Assembly (NCBI RefSeq): GCF_009695655.1
Contig: NZ_VUNM01000003.1
Location: 43,097 to 107,096 of the forward strand
DNA: 64,000 nucleotides
Direction: 5' to 3'
DNA from: Sharpea porci
GTDB taxonomy: Bacteria > Bacillota_I > Bacilli_A > Erysipelotrichales > Coprobacillaceae
Positions 42,966 to 51,611 of the stretch are shown here, one piece after another. Both the position numbers and the translations under genes were made by a program. Numbering within the stretch: the first letter of the stretch is position 1; each line of letters begins with the position of its first letter. The notes under the pieces are model-generated. The model had not been told where the DNA came from and ran no database searches. It saw only the letters and a list, made by a program, of their open reading frames with translations.

Positions 42966-43457
42966 ATGAAAATTGACACAAAAACGATTGCCTTCAATGC
43001 AATCATTGCCGCAGTCTATGGCGCACTCACAATCTTACTAGCCCCTATTTCTTATGGTAGTATTCAGATGAGAATTTCTGAAATAATGGTTTTTCTAGCA
43101 TTCTACAATAAGAAATATATTCCTGGTCTTGTATTAGGTTGTTTCATTGCGAATATTCCTAGTCCATTAGGTTTATGGGATATTTGTTTTGGTACTTTGG
43201 CGACACTGATTGCTGTTATCGCAATCAATAAATTACCTAATCGTTATTTAGGTGCATTAGCTGGTGCACTTGCCAACGGACTTATTGTCGGATTGGAACT
43301 TGCGATTAACTTCCCATTAGGGAAAAACATGTTTGTGAACTATGGCTTAAATGCAGGTTATGTCTTTATTGGCGAACTTGCTATTTTAGTGATTGGGGCA
43401 TTCGTATTTGGGCTATTAGAGAAGAATAAACAAGTTGAACATTTATTAGAAGCTTAA
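42966..43457 (+). CDS. queT: Queuosine precursor ECF transporter S component
   Basis: The 163-aa membrane protein of about five helices has the QueT/DUF988 hallmark stretches 'FNAIIAAVYGALTILLAPIS', 'GSIQMRISEIMVFLAFYN', 'PSPLGLWDICFGTLATLI' and 'GLELAINFPL'. It is the substrate-binding part of an energy-coupling-factor importer that takes up preQ1 or preQ0. The ATPase/T components must be shared and lie elsewhere. RBS AAGGAGAG. Regulation is by the preQ1 riboswitch. No queuosine synthesis genes are here, suggesting salvage. Confidence 0.93.
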   Translation: MKIDTKTIAFNAIIAAVYGALTILLAPISYGSIQMRISEIMVFLAFYNKKYIPGLVLGCFIANIPSPLGLWDICFGTLATLIAVIAINKLPNRYLGALAGALANGLIVGLELAINFPLGKNMFVNYGLNAGYVFIGELAILVIGAFVFGLLEKNKQVEHLLEA

Positions 43458-43475
43458 AAATCTAACATAATGAAC

Positions 43476-43510
43476 ATAGCGACATCTCATGTAGGATGCC
43501 GCTATTTTTG
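43476..43510 (+). terminator. Terminator of queT
   Basis: The imperfect stem ATAGCGACATC/GATGCCGCTAT is followed by TTTTT. Confidence 0.8.
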
Positions 43511-43537
43511 TATTATGTAGAAAATGTATCTATATCA

Positions 43538-43561
43538 AAAGAGGTCTGCTAAGAGACCTCA
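43538..43561 (-). terminator. Terminator of the leftward DUF5684 transcript
   Basis: On the minus strand the stem GAGGTCT/AGACCTC is followed by TTTTGATA. Confidence 0.75.
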
Positions 43562-43564
43562 CTA

Positions 43565-43993
43565 TTAACCTTGGTACTTAGAAGAACCAAAGCCAAGTAT
43601 CAACAAGAATATTGTATTAAATAAGCATAGACCTAGGCCAAAGAGAAAACCATGACCGAAGGCACTTGAAAGGCGGAAATTGTAGATCAGGCAAGCAACC
43701 AAGAATATCAGAAGAAGCGCCAATCCTACAAACATCATGAGAGCCCCAAGAGCAGGGATGGCTCCTAAGCCAATACACAATAAACCAATCCAACCAAATA
43801 AGGAAACAATACCAGGGAAACCGGCAATTTCAAAGAGTACCCATGTATTGACAATAGGAATGAGTGACAAAATACCTGAACGACCGGCTTTATTGAAAAT
43901 CTTCCACATGGCAATAACTGTTAGGATGAGGACAAATAATCCTAGGGTAGGATGTTGTTCAAGATTGGGATAACGATCATATAATGTATTCAT
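43565..43993 (-). CDS. Small membrane protein, DUF5684-like
   Basis: The 142-aa protein has four membrane helices. It carries the characteristic 'WKIFNKAGRSGILSLIPIVN' motif (N-terminal third), seen in DUF5684/signal-peptidase-I-neighbour proteins of gut Firmicutes. Function is unknown. It begins only 1 nt after the stop of the upstream aminopeptidase gene on the same strand, so the two are co-transcribed. Confidence 0.7.
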   Translation of the reverse strand: MNTLYDRYPNLEQHPTLGLFVLILTVIAMWKIFNKAGRSGILSLIPIVNTWVLFEIAGFPGIVSLFGWIGLLCIGLGAIPALGALMMFVGLALLLIFLVACLIYNFRLSSAFGHGFLFGLGLCLFNTIFLLILGFGSSKYQG

Positions 43994-43994
43994 A

Positions 43995-45743
43995 TTAGAT
44001 CTCTCTTGTATAAATGCTTAACCATTCTCTTTCTTCATCATTGAGTAATGGAGCAATCTTTTCATAGACAAATTGATGGTAATCATTCAACATAGCTTTC
44101 TCTTCATCTGTCAACATATTTGTATCAATACCATCTAAGTCTAATGGGACATAAGTAAGAGGTTCAAATCTTAAGAATGTACCATATTCTGTTTCCCCGT
44201 CTTCTACACAGAGCAGCTCATTTTCATGACGAATGCCATAATGACCTTCACGATAGTAACCAGGTTCATCACTTGTAATCATGCCAGCTTCAAAGACGGC
44301 ATTTTCACCAGTACGCTGCTTTGGACGAATGCCTTGTGGACCTTCATGGACATTCAGTAAATGACCAATACCATGACCAGTACCATGTTTGAAATCTTTG
44401 CCTTCAGCCCACATTGGTGCACGGGCATAGGTATCAAGGTTAATACCTGTCATACCATGAGGGAAGCGTGCATACATAAGATGGAGCCAGCTCTTTGCGA
44501 CAAGTGTAAAGTCATGGCGTTCTTCGTTAGAAAGATCACCCAAGACAAATGTACGAGTAATATCAGTTGTTCCATCTAAGTACTGTCCGCCACTATCAAT
44601 CATCAACATGCCTTTATTGTTGATTGTGGCATTGCTTTCTTTAGTAGCCTGATAGTGAATGATGGCCCCATTTGTACCATAGGCACAGATGGTCGCAAAG
44701 GATGGTTCTAAGAAGAGTTCCTGTTCACGACGATATTCTTCAAGCTTATCGGCAACACTCATTTCAGTCATTGGGATATGACCAACATTGTGTTTAAGCC
44801 AGTACATAAAACGTGTAACGGCAACACCATCTTTGAGATGGGCATTCTTTGTATTAGCGATTTCCACTTCGTTCTTTGTGCTCTTGAAGTATTGTGATGG
44901 GTTGATACCATCCGCAATCTCACAATTAATTGATTCATAAAGCGCATAATTAATCGCATTCAAGTCGACAAGCAATGTGCCTTCAAGCTTGCTGACATCT
45001 TCATAAATCGCATCATAATCCTTAATAGAAACACCAATAGAAGCATAATAATCCTTCATATCATCATCATAGACACCTTCTTGTAGATAAAGTGTCGCTT
45101 GATCTTTTTCAATAAGGGCAAAGGCTAATACTGTTGGAGAATATTCAATATCATTACCACGAATATTGAAGATCCAAGCAATATCATCCAATGAAGAGAC
45201 AAGATGAGCATCACAGTCATTCATATCCATATAGCTACGAATATCTTCAAGTTTAATAGAAGCATCCACACCATGATACTTTGTATCATAGATAAAAGCT
45301 TTTTCATGAGATTTTTCTGGGCGATCATGCCATACTTGATCAGTAAAATCAACAGGATCAAGCTCTAAGTTATCATCCATGGCATTTTCAAGATCAATCA
45401 CAAAACGAGCAGTCATGACCTTTGGATCAAAAGCTAGAACACTATTTTCATTTAAGTGTTGGACGAGGAATTCTTCAATAGTAGGAACACCAGGTTCAGC
45501 CATTTTCATGAGCTGAATGCCGTCTTTAAGCTGTTTTGCAGCCTGTATGAAATAACGCCCATCTGTCCATAAATAGGCATCATCCTGACCGACAACTAAA
45601 GTCCCAGCTGAACCAGTAAAGCCAGAAAGGAATTCTCTTACACGATAATAATCACCTACATATTCTGATTGATGATCATCATCAGTAGGAACAATGTAAT
45701 AATCAATGTTATTTTCTTTTAATAATTTCTGTAATTCTTTCAT
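43995..45743 (-). CDS. Xaa-Pro aminopeptidase (M24B, PepP/AMPP family)
   Basis: The ~582-aa protein is of the large (three-domain) aminopeptidase P type. Two N-terminal creatinase-like domains ('YYIVPTDDDHQSEYVGDYYR') are followed by the pita-bread catalytic domain. Metal ligands are in 'LMIDSGGQYLDGTTDITRTF' (two Asp), 'GTGHGIGHLLNVHE' (His), 'SDEPGYYREG' (Glu) and 'GIRHENELL' (Glu). It removes N-terminal residues ahead of proline in the cytosol. AGGTGAT fits ATG 45743. Confidence 0.93.
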   Translation of the reverse strand: MKELQKLLKENNIDYYIVPTDDDHQSEYVGDYYRVREFLSGFTGSAGTLVVGQDDAYLWTDGRYFIQAAKQLKDGIQLMKMAEPGVPTIEEFLVQHLNENSVLAFDPKVMTARFVIDLENAMDDNLELDPVDFTDQVWHDRPEKSHEKAFIYDTKYHGVDASIKLEDIRSYMDMNDCDAHLVSSLDDIAWIFNIRGNDIEYSPTVLAFALIEKDQATLYLQEGVYDDDMKDYYASIGVSIKDYDAIYEDVSKLEGTLLVDLNAINYALYESINCEIADGINPSQYFKSTKNEVEIANTKNAHLKDGVAVTRFMYWLKHNVGHIPMTEMSVADKLEEYRREQELFLEPSFATICAYGTNGAIIHYQATKESNATINNKGMLMIDSGGQYLDGTTDITRTFVLGDLSNEERHDFTLVAKSWLHLMYARFPHGMTGINLDTYARAPMWAEGKDFKHGTGHGIGHLLNVHEGPQGIRPKQRTGENAVFEAGMITSDEPGYYREGHYGIRHENELLCVEDGETEYGTFLRFEPLTYVPLDLDGIDTNMLTDEEKAMLNDYHQFVYEKIAPLLNDEEREWLSIYTREI

Positions 45744-45811
45744 ATTCATCACCTAGCGCCAAGTATAGCACAAATGACATAAGGTATCTTTAAAAACGCT
45801 AAAAAAGCAGA

Positions 45812-47143
45812 CTATTCTTTCATGAGAACTGAGCGATGTTTAAAGTAATAGAAGAATCCAAATGCATCAGCGATAAACCAGCCAATGGGAATAGAAATCC
45901 AGATGCCCGTTTCATGAAAGAAAGGCGCAAGGCTGTAGGCCAGGACAACCCGTATGCCTAGGGAAATAATAGTGAGCACGAGGGACATAAGGGGCTGATT
46001 CATGGAACGATATAATCCATAAAGCAAGAAAAGAATCCCAATCCCAACATAAAAAGCACCTTCAATACGTAAATAATGGACACCTGAGAGGATGACTTCT
46101 ATCTCCTCACGCTTGACAAATACCATCATCAGATGCTTCGCAAAAAGGGAAACAAAAAGAGAAGCCACAAGAGAAAAGACAGTACTTAAAAGACAAGCTA
46201 TTTTTATGCCGTCTCTTAAGCGCTCTTTCTTTCCTGCTCCATAGTTTTGGGCAACGAATGTTGAAAAGGCATTGCCAAAGTCCTGGACGGGTAAATAGGC
46301 AAAAGTATCAATCTTAACACCGGCCCCAAATCCAGCCATCGTCACAGCCCCAAAGCTATTGACAAGACGTTGAATGAGAAGAATGCCAAAATTCATGCAA
46401 GATTGTTGGAGGCAGGTGAGAAGAGAGAATTTGGTGATGTTTTTGAGGATGGCTTTGTCATAATGAAAATGCTCTCTTGTCGGCAAGAGTGACTTGCATC
46501 TTGTCATGACATAAAATGTAATGCCAATGGCACTGAGATATTGGGCAATGACTGTCGCAATCGCTGCTCCTGCAATGCCGTATTGAAAGACAATCACAAA
46601 TAAGCTATCAAGAAGAATGTTGGTGATGGCGGAAAAAGCTAAGAAGTAGAGTGGGATGGTAGAATTGCCAACAGCACGCAAAAGAGAGGCAAAGAAATTA
46701 TAAAAAGCTACAGCAATCATTCCACTTAAAATCCACATTAAGTATGTTTTTAAATCTGCCATGATGACTTCAGGTACATTGAGGAAGATGAGAATGGGAT
46801 CGATTATTAGATATGAGATGACTGTCAAAATCAAAGCCACACCAATCACTAAGAAGAAGGCATGCACAATTGCTGTTTTTAGAGCATGATCATTTTTGGC
46901 CCCATAATAGATCGAAAACAAAGATCCAATGCCCATTGATAAACCAATGAAAATAGAAGTCAAGAAGACCATCAGGGCATAAGCTGAACCCACTGCACCA
47001 AGGGCATGAACACCAATAAACTGTCCGACAATAAGTGTATCGGTGATGTTATAGATTTGTTGGAGGAGGTTGCCGGCAATCATCGGCAGGGCAAATAAAA
47101 TGAGATTCTTTGTGATGGATCCTTCAGTTAATTTATAATACAT
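45812..47143 (-). CDS. MATE-family efflux transporter
   Basis: The 443-aa protein has 12 membrane helices and the usual family openings: 'LILFALPMIAGNLLQQIYNI' then 'DTLIVGQFIGVHALGAVGS'. A second-half repeat is 'GFGAGVKIDTFAYLPVQDFG'. It exports drugs or metabolites by Na+/H+ antiport. RBS AAGGTGAAAGG. It lies divergent from an Lrp/AsnC regulator across ~130 bp, so control by that regulator is plausible. Confidence 0.92.
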   Translation of the reverse strand: MYYKLTEGSITKNLILFALPMIAGNLLQQIYNITDTLIVGQFIGVHALGAVGSAYALMVFLTSIFIGLSMGIGSLFSIYYGAKNDHALKTAIVHAFFLVIGVALILTVISYLIIDPILIFLNVPEVIMADLKTYLMWILSGMIAVAFYNFFASLLRAVGNSTIPLYFLAFSAITNILLDSLFVIVFQYGIAGAAIATVIAQYLSAIGITFYVMTRCKSLLPTREHFHYDKAILKNITKFSLLTCLQQSCMNFGILLIQRLVNSFGAVTMAGFGAGVKIDTFAYLPVQDFGNAFSTFVAQNYGAGKKERLRDGIKIACLLSTVFSLVASLFVSLFAKHLMMVFVKREEIEVILSGVHYLRIEGAFYVGIGILFLLYGLYRSMNQPLMSLVLTIISLGIRVVLAYSLAPFFHETGIWISIPIGWFIADAFGFFYYFKHRSVLMKE

Positions 47144-47272
47144 AACCTTTCACCTTGTTATATAATGATTAATATATGAAATATAATACTAAATAATATT
47201 ACAATTTATAATCTAGTAGTTTCATATTGTCATGTCAAGCGAGTGATGATACATTATATGGGGTGATGCAGG

Positions 47273-47731
47273 ATGTTTTTAGAAAGCTTAAATGATATTG
47301 ATCAAAAGATTATCGCATTATTAATTGAGAATGCGCGTTATACTTATTCACAAATTGCAGAAAAGCTAGGTCTTTCAAGAGTCGCAATTAAGAATCATAT
47401 TGATGAATTGGAGAGAAAAGGGATTATTGAAGGCTTTACGACGATACTTAATCCACAAAAGATGAGTGATTCGATTTCGCTCTATTTTGATATTGAGACA
47501 ACTCCAGAGTCTTATGGGAAGGTTGTTGAGATATTGAATAGTCAGGATCATATCACACAAATTTATCGTACAACGGGAGACTATCATCTTCATGTACATG
47601 CCTTATTAAGCAGTCAGGATGAAATGGATAGCTTCTTACATGATGTCATGGATCAGCTTCCTGGCATTAAACATATGACGACAAATGTCATTCTAACACG
47701 CATTAAGGATATAAAAGGATTAAGGCTTTAA
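47273..47731 (+). CDS. Lrp/AsnC-family transcriptional regulator
   Basis: The 152-aa protein has an N-terminal helix-turn-helix ('LNDIDQKIIALLIENARYTY', 'AEKLGLSRVAIKNHIDELE') and a C-terminal RAM effector domain (~70-150). It binds amino acids or related ligands and forms octamers. It is transcribed divergently from the MATE exporter. A possible promoter is TTGTCA (47227-47232)-17 bp-TACATT. The RBS is a modest GGGGTGA. Confidence 0.9.
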   Translation: MFLESLNDIDQKIIALLIENARYTYSQIAEKLGLSRVAIKNHIDELERKGIIEGFTTILNPQKMSDSISLYFDIETTPESYGKVVEILNSQDHITQIYRTTGDYHLHVHALLSSQDEMDSFLHDVMDQLPGIKHMTTNVILTRIKDIKGLRL

Positions 47732-47806
47732 AGCATTTTCCTCTTATGATCTGGATGTTGAAAAAATATGAAAATCATCTTAAGATAGATATAAGAGGGT
47801 AAGGAT

Positions 47807-48406
47807 ATGGATTTATTTAAGGAAAATAGGGCGGTATTTTGCTTGTGGGCAAAGATGCATGCAGGTGATTATGAAGGTGTAACAGTTAAACAAAAGAATC
47901 AGGAAACACTGATTTTTATGTATGAAGATCGCTCAGCGACACTTATTATGCATGAAAATGGTATGCATGAAGAATGGGTAAATGATCGTTATGGGGATAT
48001 GCATTTCTATCTCCATTATGAATTTAAACACTACCCCCTCGCTGTTTCTTTTTACCGTGCAATGATGAAAGAGCTGACCAAAAAGAATGCAAAACATAAA
48101 GAAAGAGTCCTGCTTTGTTGCAGTGGGGGAATGACTACAAGTTATTTCAAGATGCAGATGAATAACTATCTTGCTTTGTCCCATGCTCCTTATACAATTG
48201 ATGCTGCAGCCTTGTGTGATGTACCAGCTATTGCTCATCGTTATGATCTTATTCTTGTTGCCCCACAAATACGCTATGCCACAGACAAGCTCAAAGAAAC
48301 AATCAAGGATGTACCTATTGATATCATCCCGACGGACATCTTTGCGACATATGACTGTGCTAAGCTCTATGAGCGTATTCAAGATCTCTATAATAAGGAT
48401 AAATAG
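47807..48406 (+). CDS. Standalone PTS IIB-like protein with an extra N-terminal domain
   Basis: The 199-aa protein has two parts. Residues ~1-95 are an alpha/beta domain of unknown type (ending 'HFYLHYEFKHYPLAV'). Residues ~98-199 look like a PTS lactose/cellobiose IIB domain. 'VLLCCSGGMTTSYF' carries the phospho-acceptor Cys105 in the family loop C-x-G-G-M-S/T-T-S, and 'YDLILVAPQIRY' follows. No EIIA, EIIC or HPr gene is adjacent, so it is not an obvious sugar transporter. It may be a regulatory or sensor phosphoprotein. A degenerate relative is encoded at 58849-59451. The next gene starts 1 nt after it. Confidence 0.7.
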   Translation: MDLFKENRAVFCLWAKMHAGDYEGVTVKQKNQETLIFMYEDRSATLIMHENGMHEEWVNDRYGDMHFYLHYEFKHYPLAVSFYRAMMKELTKKNAKHKERVLLCCSGGMTTSYFKMQMNNYLALSHAPYTIDAAALCDVPAIAHRYDLILVAPQIRYATDKLKETIKDVPIDIIPTDIFATYDCAKLYERIQDLYNKDK

Positions 48407-48407
48407 T

Positions 48408-48986
48408 ATGACGGAAAAAGAAAAAATGTTGAAGGGTGAAGTCTATCAACCTTGGAGTGAAGAACTCATTGATGAAAGAGATGATTGCACAACAACCCTT
48501 ATTGCGTATAATAGTACAAGTCCCCGTGATCGTGGTTATCTTGATGAAAAGATCAAGAGTCTTATTCATGCAGCAGGGGAATTGATGATCGAGCAGCCTT
48601 TTTACTGTGTTTATGGTTATAATATTGAAGTGGGCTATAATTTCTATGCAAAGAAGAATCTTTCAATTGAAGATACAAATAAAGTCATCATTGGTAACCA
48701 GGTGACTATGGGTTCCAATGTCACAATACTTACAAGCATCACACCTTATAATGAACAAGAACGCAGTCTTGGTTATGAAAGAAGTATGCCTGTCTTTATT
48801 CATGATCATGTTTATATCGGTGGTGGCAGTGTTATTTGTCCCAATGTCAGAATTAACCAAGGGGCTTATATTATTCCAGGATCAGTTGTCACGAATGATA
48901 TTCCTCCCTATGTCATTGCCGGCGGAAATCCTTGCAAGATTATCAGAGCTATTGAAGCCAAGGATGTTAGGAGGAAGGAAATATGA
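48408..48986 (+). CDS. Maltose/galactoside O-acetyltransferase-like protein lacking the catalytic His
   Basis: The 192-aa left-handed beta-helix protein of the Maa/LacA family has hexapeptide repeats ('IIGNQVTMGSNVTILTS', 'VYIGGGSVICPNVRINQGA') and the family end 'SVVTNDIPPYVIAGGNPCK'. The catalytic His in the family 'H-P-x(2)-x(2)-R' loop is replaced: here the stretch reads 'TPYNEQER' with Thr112 before the Pro. It may be inactive as an acetyltransferase or use another group. It follows the IIB-like gene by 1 nt and overlaps PAP2 by 4 nt (ATGA). Confidence 0.82.
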   Translation: MTEKEKMLKGEVYQPWSEELIDERDDCTTTLIAYNSTSPRDRGYLDEKIKSLIHAAGELMIEQPFYCVYGYNIEVGYNFYAKKNLSIEDTNKVIIGNQVTMGSNVTILTSITPYNEQERSLGYERSMPVFIHDHVYIGGGSVICPNVRINQGAYIIPGSVVTNDIPPYVIAGGNPCKIIRAIEAKDVRRKEI

Positions 48987-49609
48987 TGAATTTTATCCAT
49001 GCATTTGATTATGCTTTGTTAGAGTTTTACCATAATCTTGCGGTTATGACAAATAATGCTTTTACACCATTTATTAGGTCAATCAGTTACTTTTTCGATT
49101 TAGAAAAAGGTCTTCCCCTTGTCATTATTGCGATTGCCTTATTGTTTTTTAAGAAAACACGGAAGGTGGGCTTTGTGATGGTTGTATCAATGGTAATTGG
49201 CCTTATATTCACAAATCTCTTTATTAAGAATTATGTTGCACGCTTGCGTCCATTTCAATCAGGTCGCTTAGAGATTGTCAACTGGTGGAAGTATGTCGGT
49301 AGTGTACATGTGGGAGAATATTCTTTCCCAAGTGGGCATGCGACAGCAACTATGGCTGCAATGACAGCAATCTTCTTGACTTGTAATAAGAAATATAGCT
49401 GGCTAGGCTTTTTATTTGTTTTATTAATGGGCTTTTCACGTAACTATCTGATGGTGCATTATCCAAGTGATGTCGTAGCCGGCATGCTTGTAGGACTTGT
49501 TTCAGCATTATTGGCCTATGGTCTTTATCGGGCTTTAAAAAGCTATACTTATTCCCATCTTGATTATCACTGGTGTCAAAAATTGTATTATTCTGGTTTA
49601 TTTGAATAA
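48983..49609 (+). CDS. PAP2-family phosphatase (membrane)
   Basis: The 208-aa protein has about five or six membrane helices and the three phosphatase motifs: 'KNYVARLRPF' (C1), 'SFPSGHATAT' (C2) and 'SRNYLMVHYPSDVVAG' (C3, with the active-site His). It probably dephosphorylates undecaprenyl pyrophosphate or phosphatidic/PG phosphate. GGAGGAAGG fits ATG 48983 or 48986. It is coupled to the acetyltransferase-like gene. A terminator follows. Confidence 0.9.
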   Translation: MMNFIHAFDYALLEFYHNLAVMTNNAFTPFIRSISYFFDLEKGLPLVIIAIALLFFKKTRKVGFVMVVSMVIGLIFTNLFIKNYVARLRPFQSGRLEIVNWWKYVGSVHVGEYSFPSGHATATMAAMTAIFLTCNKKYSWLGFLFVLLMGFSRNYLMVHYPSDVVAGMLVGLVSALLAYGLYRALKSYTYSHLDYHWCQKLYYSGLFE

Positions 49610-49611
49610 GA

Positions 49612-49647
49612 TAAAAAAATGGCGAAGTTTAGGACTTCGCTATTTTT
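49612..49647. terminator. Bidirectional terminator between PAP2 and ydjC
   Basis: The stem GCGAAGT/ACTTCGC is flanked by an A run on the left and TATTTTT on the right. It covers the ydjC stop codon. Confidence 0.85.
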
Positions 49648-50360
49648 GTATAGTTTGTGATAGTTATATGATGGCTATTGAGGAAGTTTATTGTATTTGG
49701 GTTCATCCAGAAATCAAGTTCTGTCTTTCTTTCAGTATTGTAGGAAGAAATCTCACAAAGATGTTGATCGCAAAAAGCAGGATGGGTCATGATTTCAACG
49801 GTTTCTTCAGGCATCGTAATGATCTTTTCTAATGTCTCTATGTTAGCATTAGAGGCATGGAAGTCAGTAAAACATGGGACAAAGGGCTGATTGGTTATAA
49901 CCTGTTTCTCCTGTCTTAACGGCAAGTTGTATTCTTGCGAAAGCTTTCTTGTGATACCAAGGAAACGGGGCATGAGATGGATATGATGATGGCTGTCGAA
50001 ATGATCGGGCATACGTCCGGCTAGTTTAATGAACGTATCAATCTGTGCTTTCCATTCTTGATATACTTCTTCATTGTCACAATCGATGCCATGAAGATAG
50101 GTGTTGCGTTTTTTAAAAGAGCCATCTTTGTCTCTAAAGCTTTGACCATCCGTTAATGGCCGACCGGATGTGATACAAAGATGCACACCAACACCTAAAT
50201 CATCGACATTTCTAAGTAATGCAATTGTTTTTTCGATATCAGGACATGTCATCATGACTGTTGTTGAAGAAATAAGGCCTTCTTGATGCCCTTGCAGGAT
50301 ACCTTGATTACAGCCATCACTTAAACCAAAATCATCTGCATTAATAATTAACTTTTTCAT
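49629..50360 (-). CDS. ChbG/YdjC-family carbohydrate deacetylase
   Basis: The 243-aa protein has the YdjC-fold motifs 'INADDFGLSDGCNQGIL' (metal Asp pair), 'GVHLCITSGRPL' (His metal ligand), 'PDHFDSHHHIHLMP' (His-rich loop), and 'VEIMTHPAFCD'. The ChbG enzymes remove an N-acetyl group from chitobiose-type or N-acetylated disaccharides. No chitobiose PTS genes are adjacent. The start ATG 50360 lacks a strong RBS. Confidence 0.88.
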   Translation of the reverse strand: MKKLIINADDFGLSDGCNQGILQGHQEGLISSTTVMMTCPDIEKTIALLRNVDDLGVGVHLCITSGRPLTDGQSFRDKDGSFKKRNTYLHGIDCDNEEVYQEWKAQIDTFIKLAGRMPDHFDSHHHIHLMPRFLGITRKLSQEYNLPLRQEKQVITNQPFVPCFTDFHASNANIETLEKIITMPEETVEIMTHPAFCDQHLCEISSYNTERKTELDFWMNPNTINFLNSHHITITNYTKIAKS

Positions 50361-50456
50361 ATCATCACCATGACCATTATACTAAAATAATCATGTGAAT
50401 TCTTTCTTTTCATCAATATTATTGTATAATAGAAACGCAAAGTTGAGGAAAAAGAT

Positions 50457-51053
50457 ATGAAAGAGATTATTGTCGCTAGTGGTAATCAAGGAAAAATTAA
50501 AGAAATCAAAGCAATGCTTGAACCTTTAGATATTCATGTTTTGAGTATGAAGGATGTCTTAGGAGATGATGTTGATATTGAAGAAAATGGTAAAACATTT
50601 GAAGAGAATGCAATCATTAAGGCAGAAAGTATCATGAAACAAGTGCATCGTCCTGTATTAGCTGATGACTCGGGATTAGAAGTGGATTATTTGAATAGAG
50701 AACCGGGTATCTATAGTGCAAGATGGATGGGACATGATACAAGCTATGATATTAAGAATCAGGCGATTATTGATAAACTGGCTGGTGTAGAAGGGGAAAA
50801 ACGTAGCTGTCGTTTCGTTTGTGCTATGGCACTAGCTATACCTGGTCAAGAGACAAAAGTCTTTAAAGAAACTTTTGAAGGTCTTGTCAATGATCATATT
50901 GCTGGTGAGAATGGTTTTGGCTATGATCCTATTTTCTATTTCCCACCATTAAAGAAAACAAGTGCTGAAATGACAATGGAAGAGAAGAATCAATATTCTC
51001 ATCGTGCCAAAGCACTTAAAGACCTCTATCATTATGTGAAGGAGAATATGTAA
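50457..51053 (+). CDS. rdgB: XTP/dITP diphosphatase (RdgB/HAM1)
   Basis: This house-cleaning pyrophosphatase removes non-canonical purine nucleotides (ITP, XTP). The 198-aa product has 'IVASGNQGKIKEI' at the N-terminus, 'ENGKTFEENAIIKAESIM', 'VLADDSGLEVDYLNREPGIY', 'EGLVNDHIAGENGFGYDPIF' and the C-terminal 'SHRAKALKDL'. An extended -10 (TGTATAAT, 50423-50430) lies ~27 nt upstream. The stop overlaps the trmL start (TAATG). Confidence 0.95.
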   Translation: MKEIIVASGNQGKIKEIKAMLEPLDIHVLSMKDVLGDDVDIEENGKTFEENAIIKAESIMKQVHRPVLADDSGLEVDYLNREPGIYSARWMGHDTSYDIKNQAIIDKLAGVEGEKRSCRFVCAMALAIPGQETKVFKETFEGLVNDHIAGENGFGYDPIFYFPPLKKTSAEMTMEEKNQYSHRAKALKDLYHYVKENM

Positions 51054-51577
51054 TGAATCATATCGTATTAATCCATCCAGCTATTCCACAGAATACTGGT
51101 AATATCATGCGTACATGTGTGGCAACCAACACACATCTACATATTATTAAACCAATGGGATTCTCATTGGATGATAAACATATGAAAAGAGCAGGCTTAG
51201 ATTATATCAAAGATCTCAAGCTTACGATTTATGAAGATTGGGAAGAGTTTGAAGCGAAGAATCCAGGACATTATCATTTCTATACCCGCTACTCCAATCA
51301 GACCTATTCAGAAGCTAACTATACACAAGAGGGCGATCATTATCTCTTGTTTGGGCATGAACATGACGGTATTCCTCATGATATTCTTCGTGCACATTTA
51401 GATGAATGTGTACGTATTCCAATGTATGCAGATAGCCGTTCACTCAATCTTTCTAACACTGTCGCTATTGGCATCTATGAATGCTTAAGACAGCAGGATT
51501 TCCCTGACTTAGTGCGTCATGAAGTCCAGAAGGGTGAACATTTCTTAACTGAAGAAAGTGATACAAAGCGTTATTAA
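51053..51577 (+). CDS. trmL: tRNA (cytidine(34)-2'-O)-methyltransferase
   Basis: TrmL is a SPOUT-family enzyme that 2'-O-methylates position 34 of tRNA-Leu. The 174-aa product has 'LIHPAIPQNTGNIMRTCVAT' at the start, 'LLFGHEHDGIP' (the G-x-E-x-x-G loop of the knot, here with His), and 'LNLSNTVAIGIYECLRQ' at the SAM-binding knot. It overlaps the end of rdgB by one base. A terminator follows. The knotted fold is well conserved, so the call is firm. Confidence 0.93.
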   Translation: MNHIVLIHPAIPQNTGNIMRTCVATNTHLHIIKPMGFSLDDKHMKRAGLDYIKDLKLTIYEDWEEFEAKNPGHYHFYTRYSNQTYSEANYTQEGDHYLLFGHEHDGIPHDILRAHLDECVRIPMYADSRSLNLSNTVAIGIYECLRQQDFPDLVRHEVQKGEHFLTEESDTKRY

Positions 51578-51602
51578 GCATGGATAGTCCATGCTTTTTT
51601 AG
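51576..51602 (+). terminator. Terminator of rdgB-trmL
   Basis: The stem AAGCATGGA/TCCATGCTT is followed by TTTT. Confidence 0.85.
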
Positions 51603-51611
51603 GAGATATAA

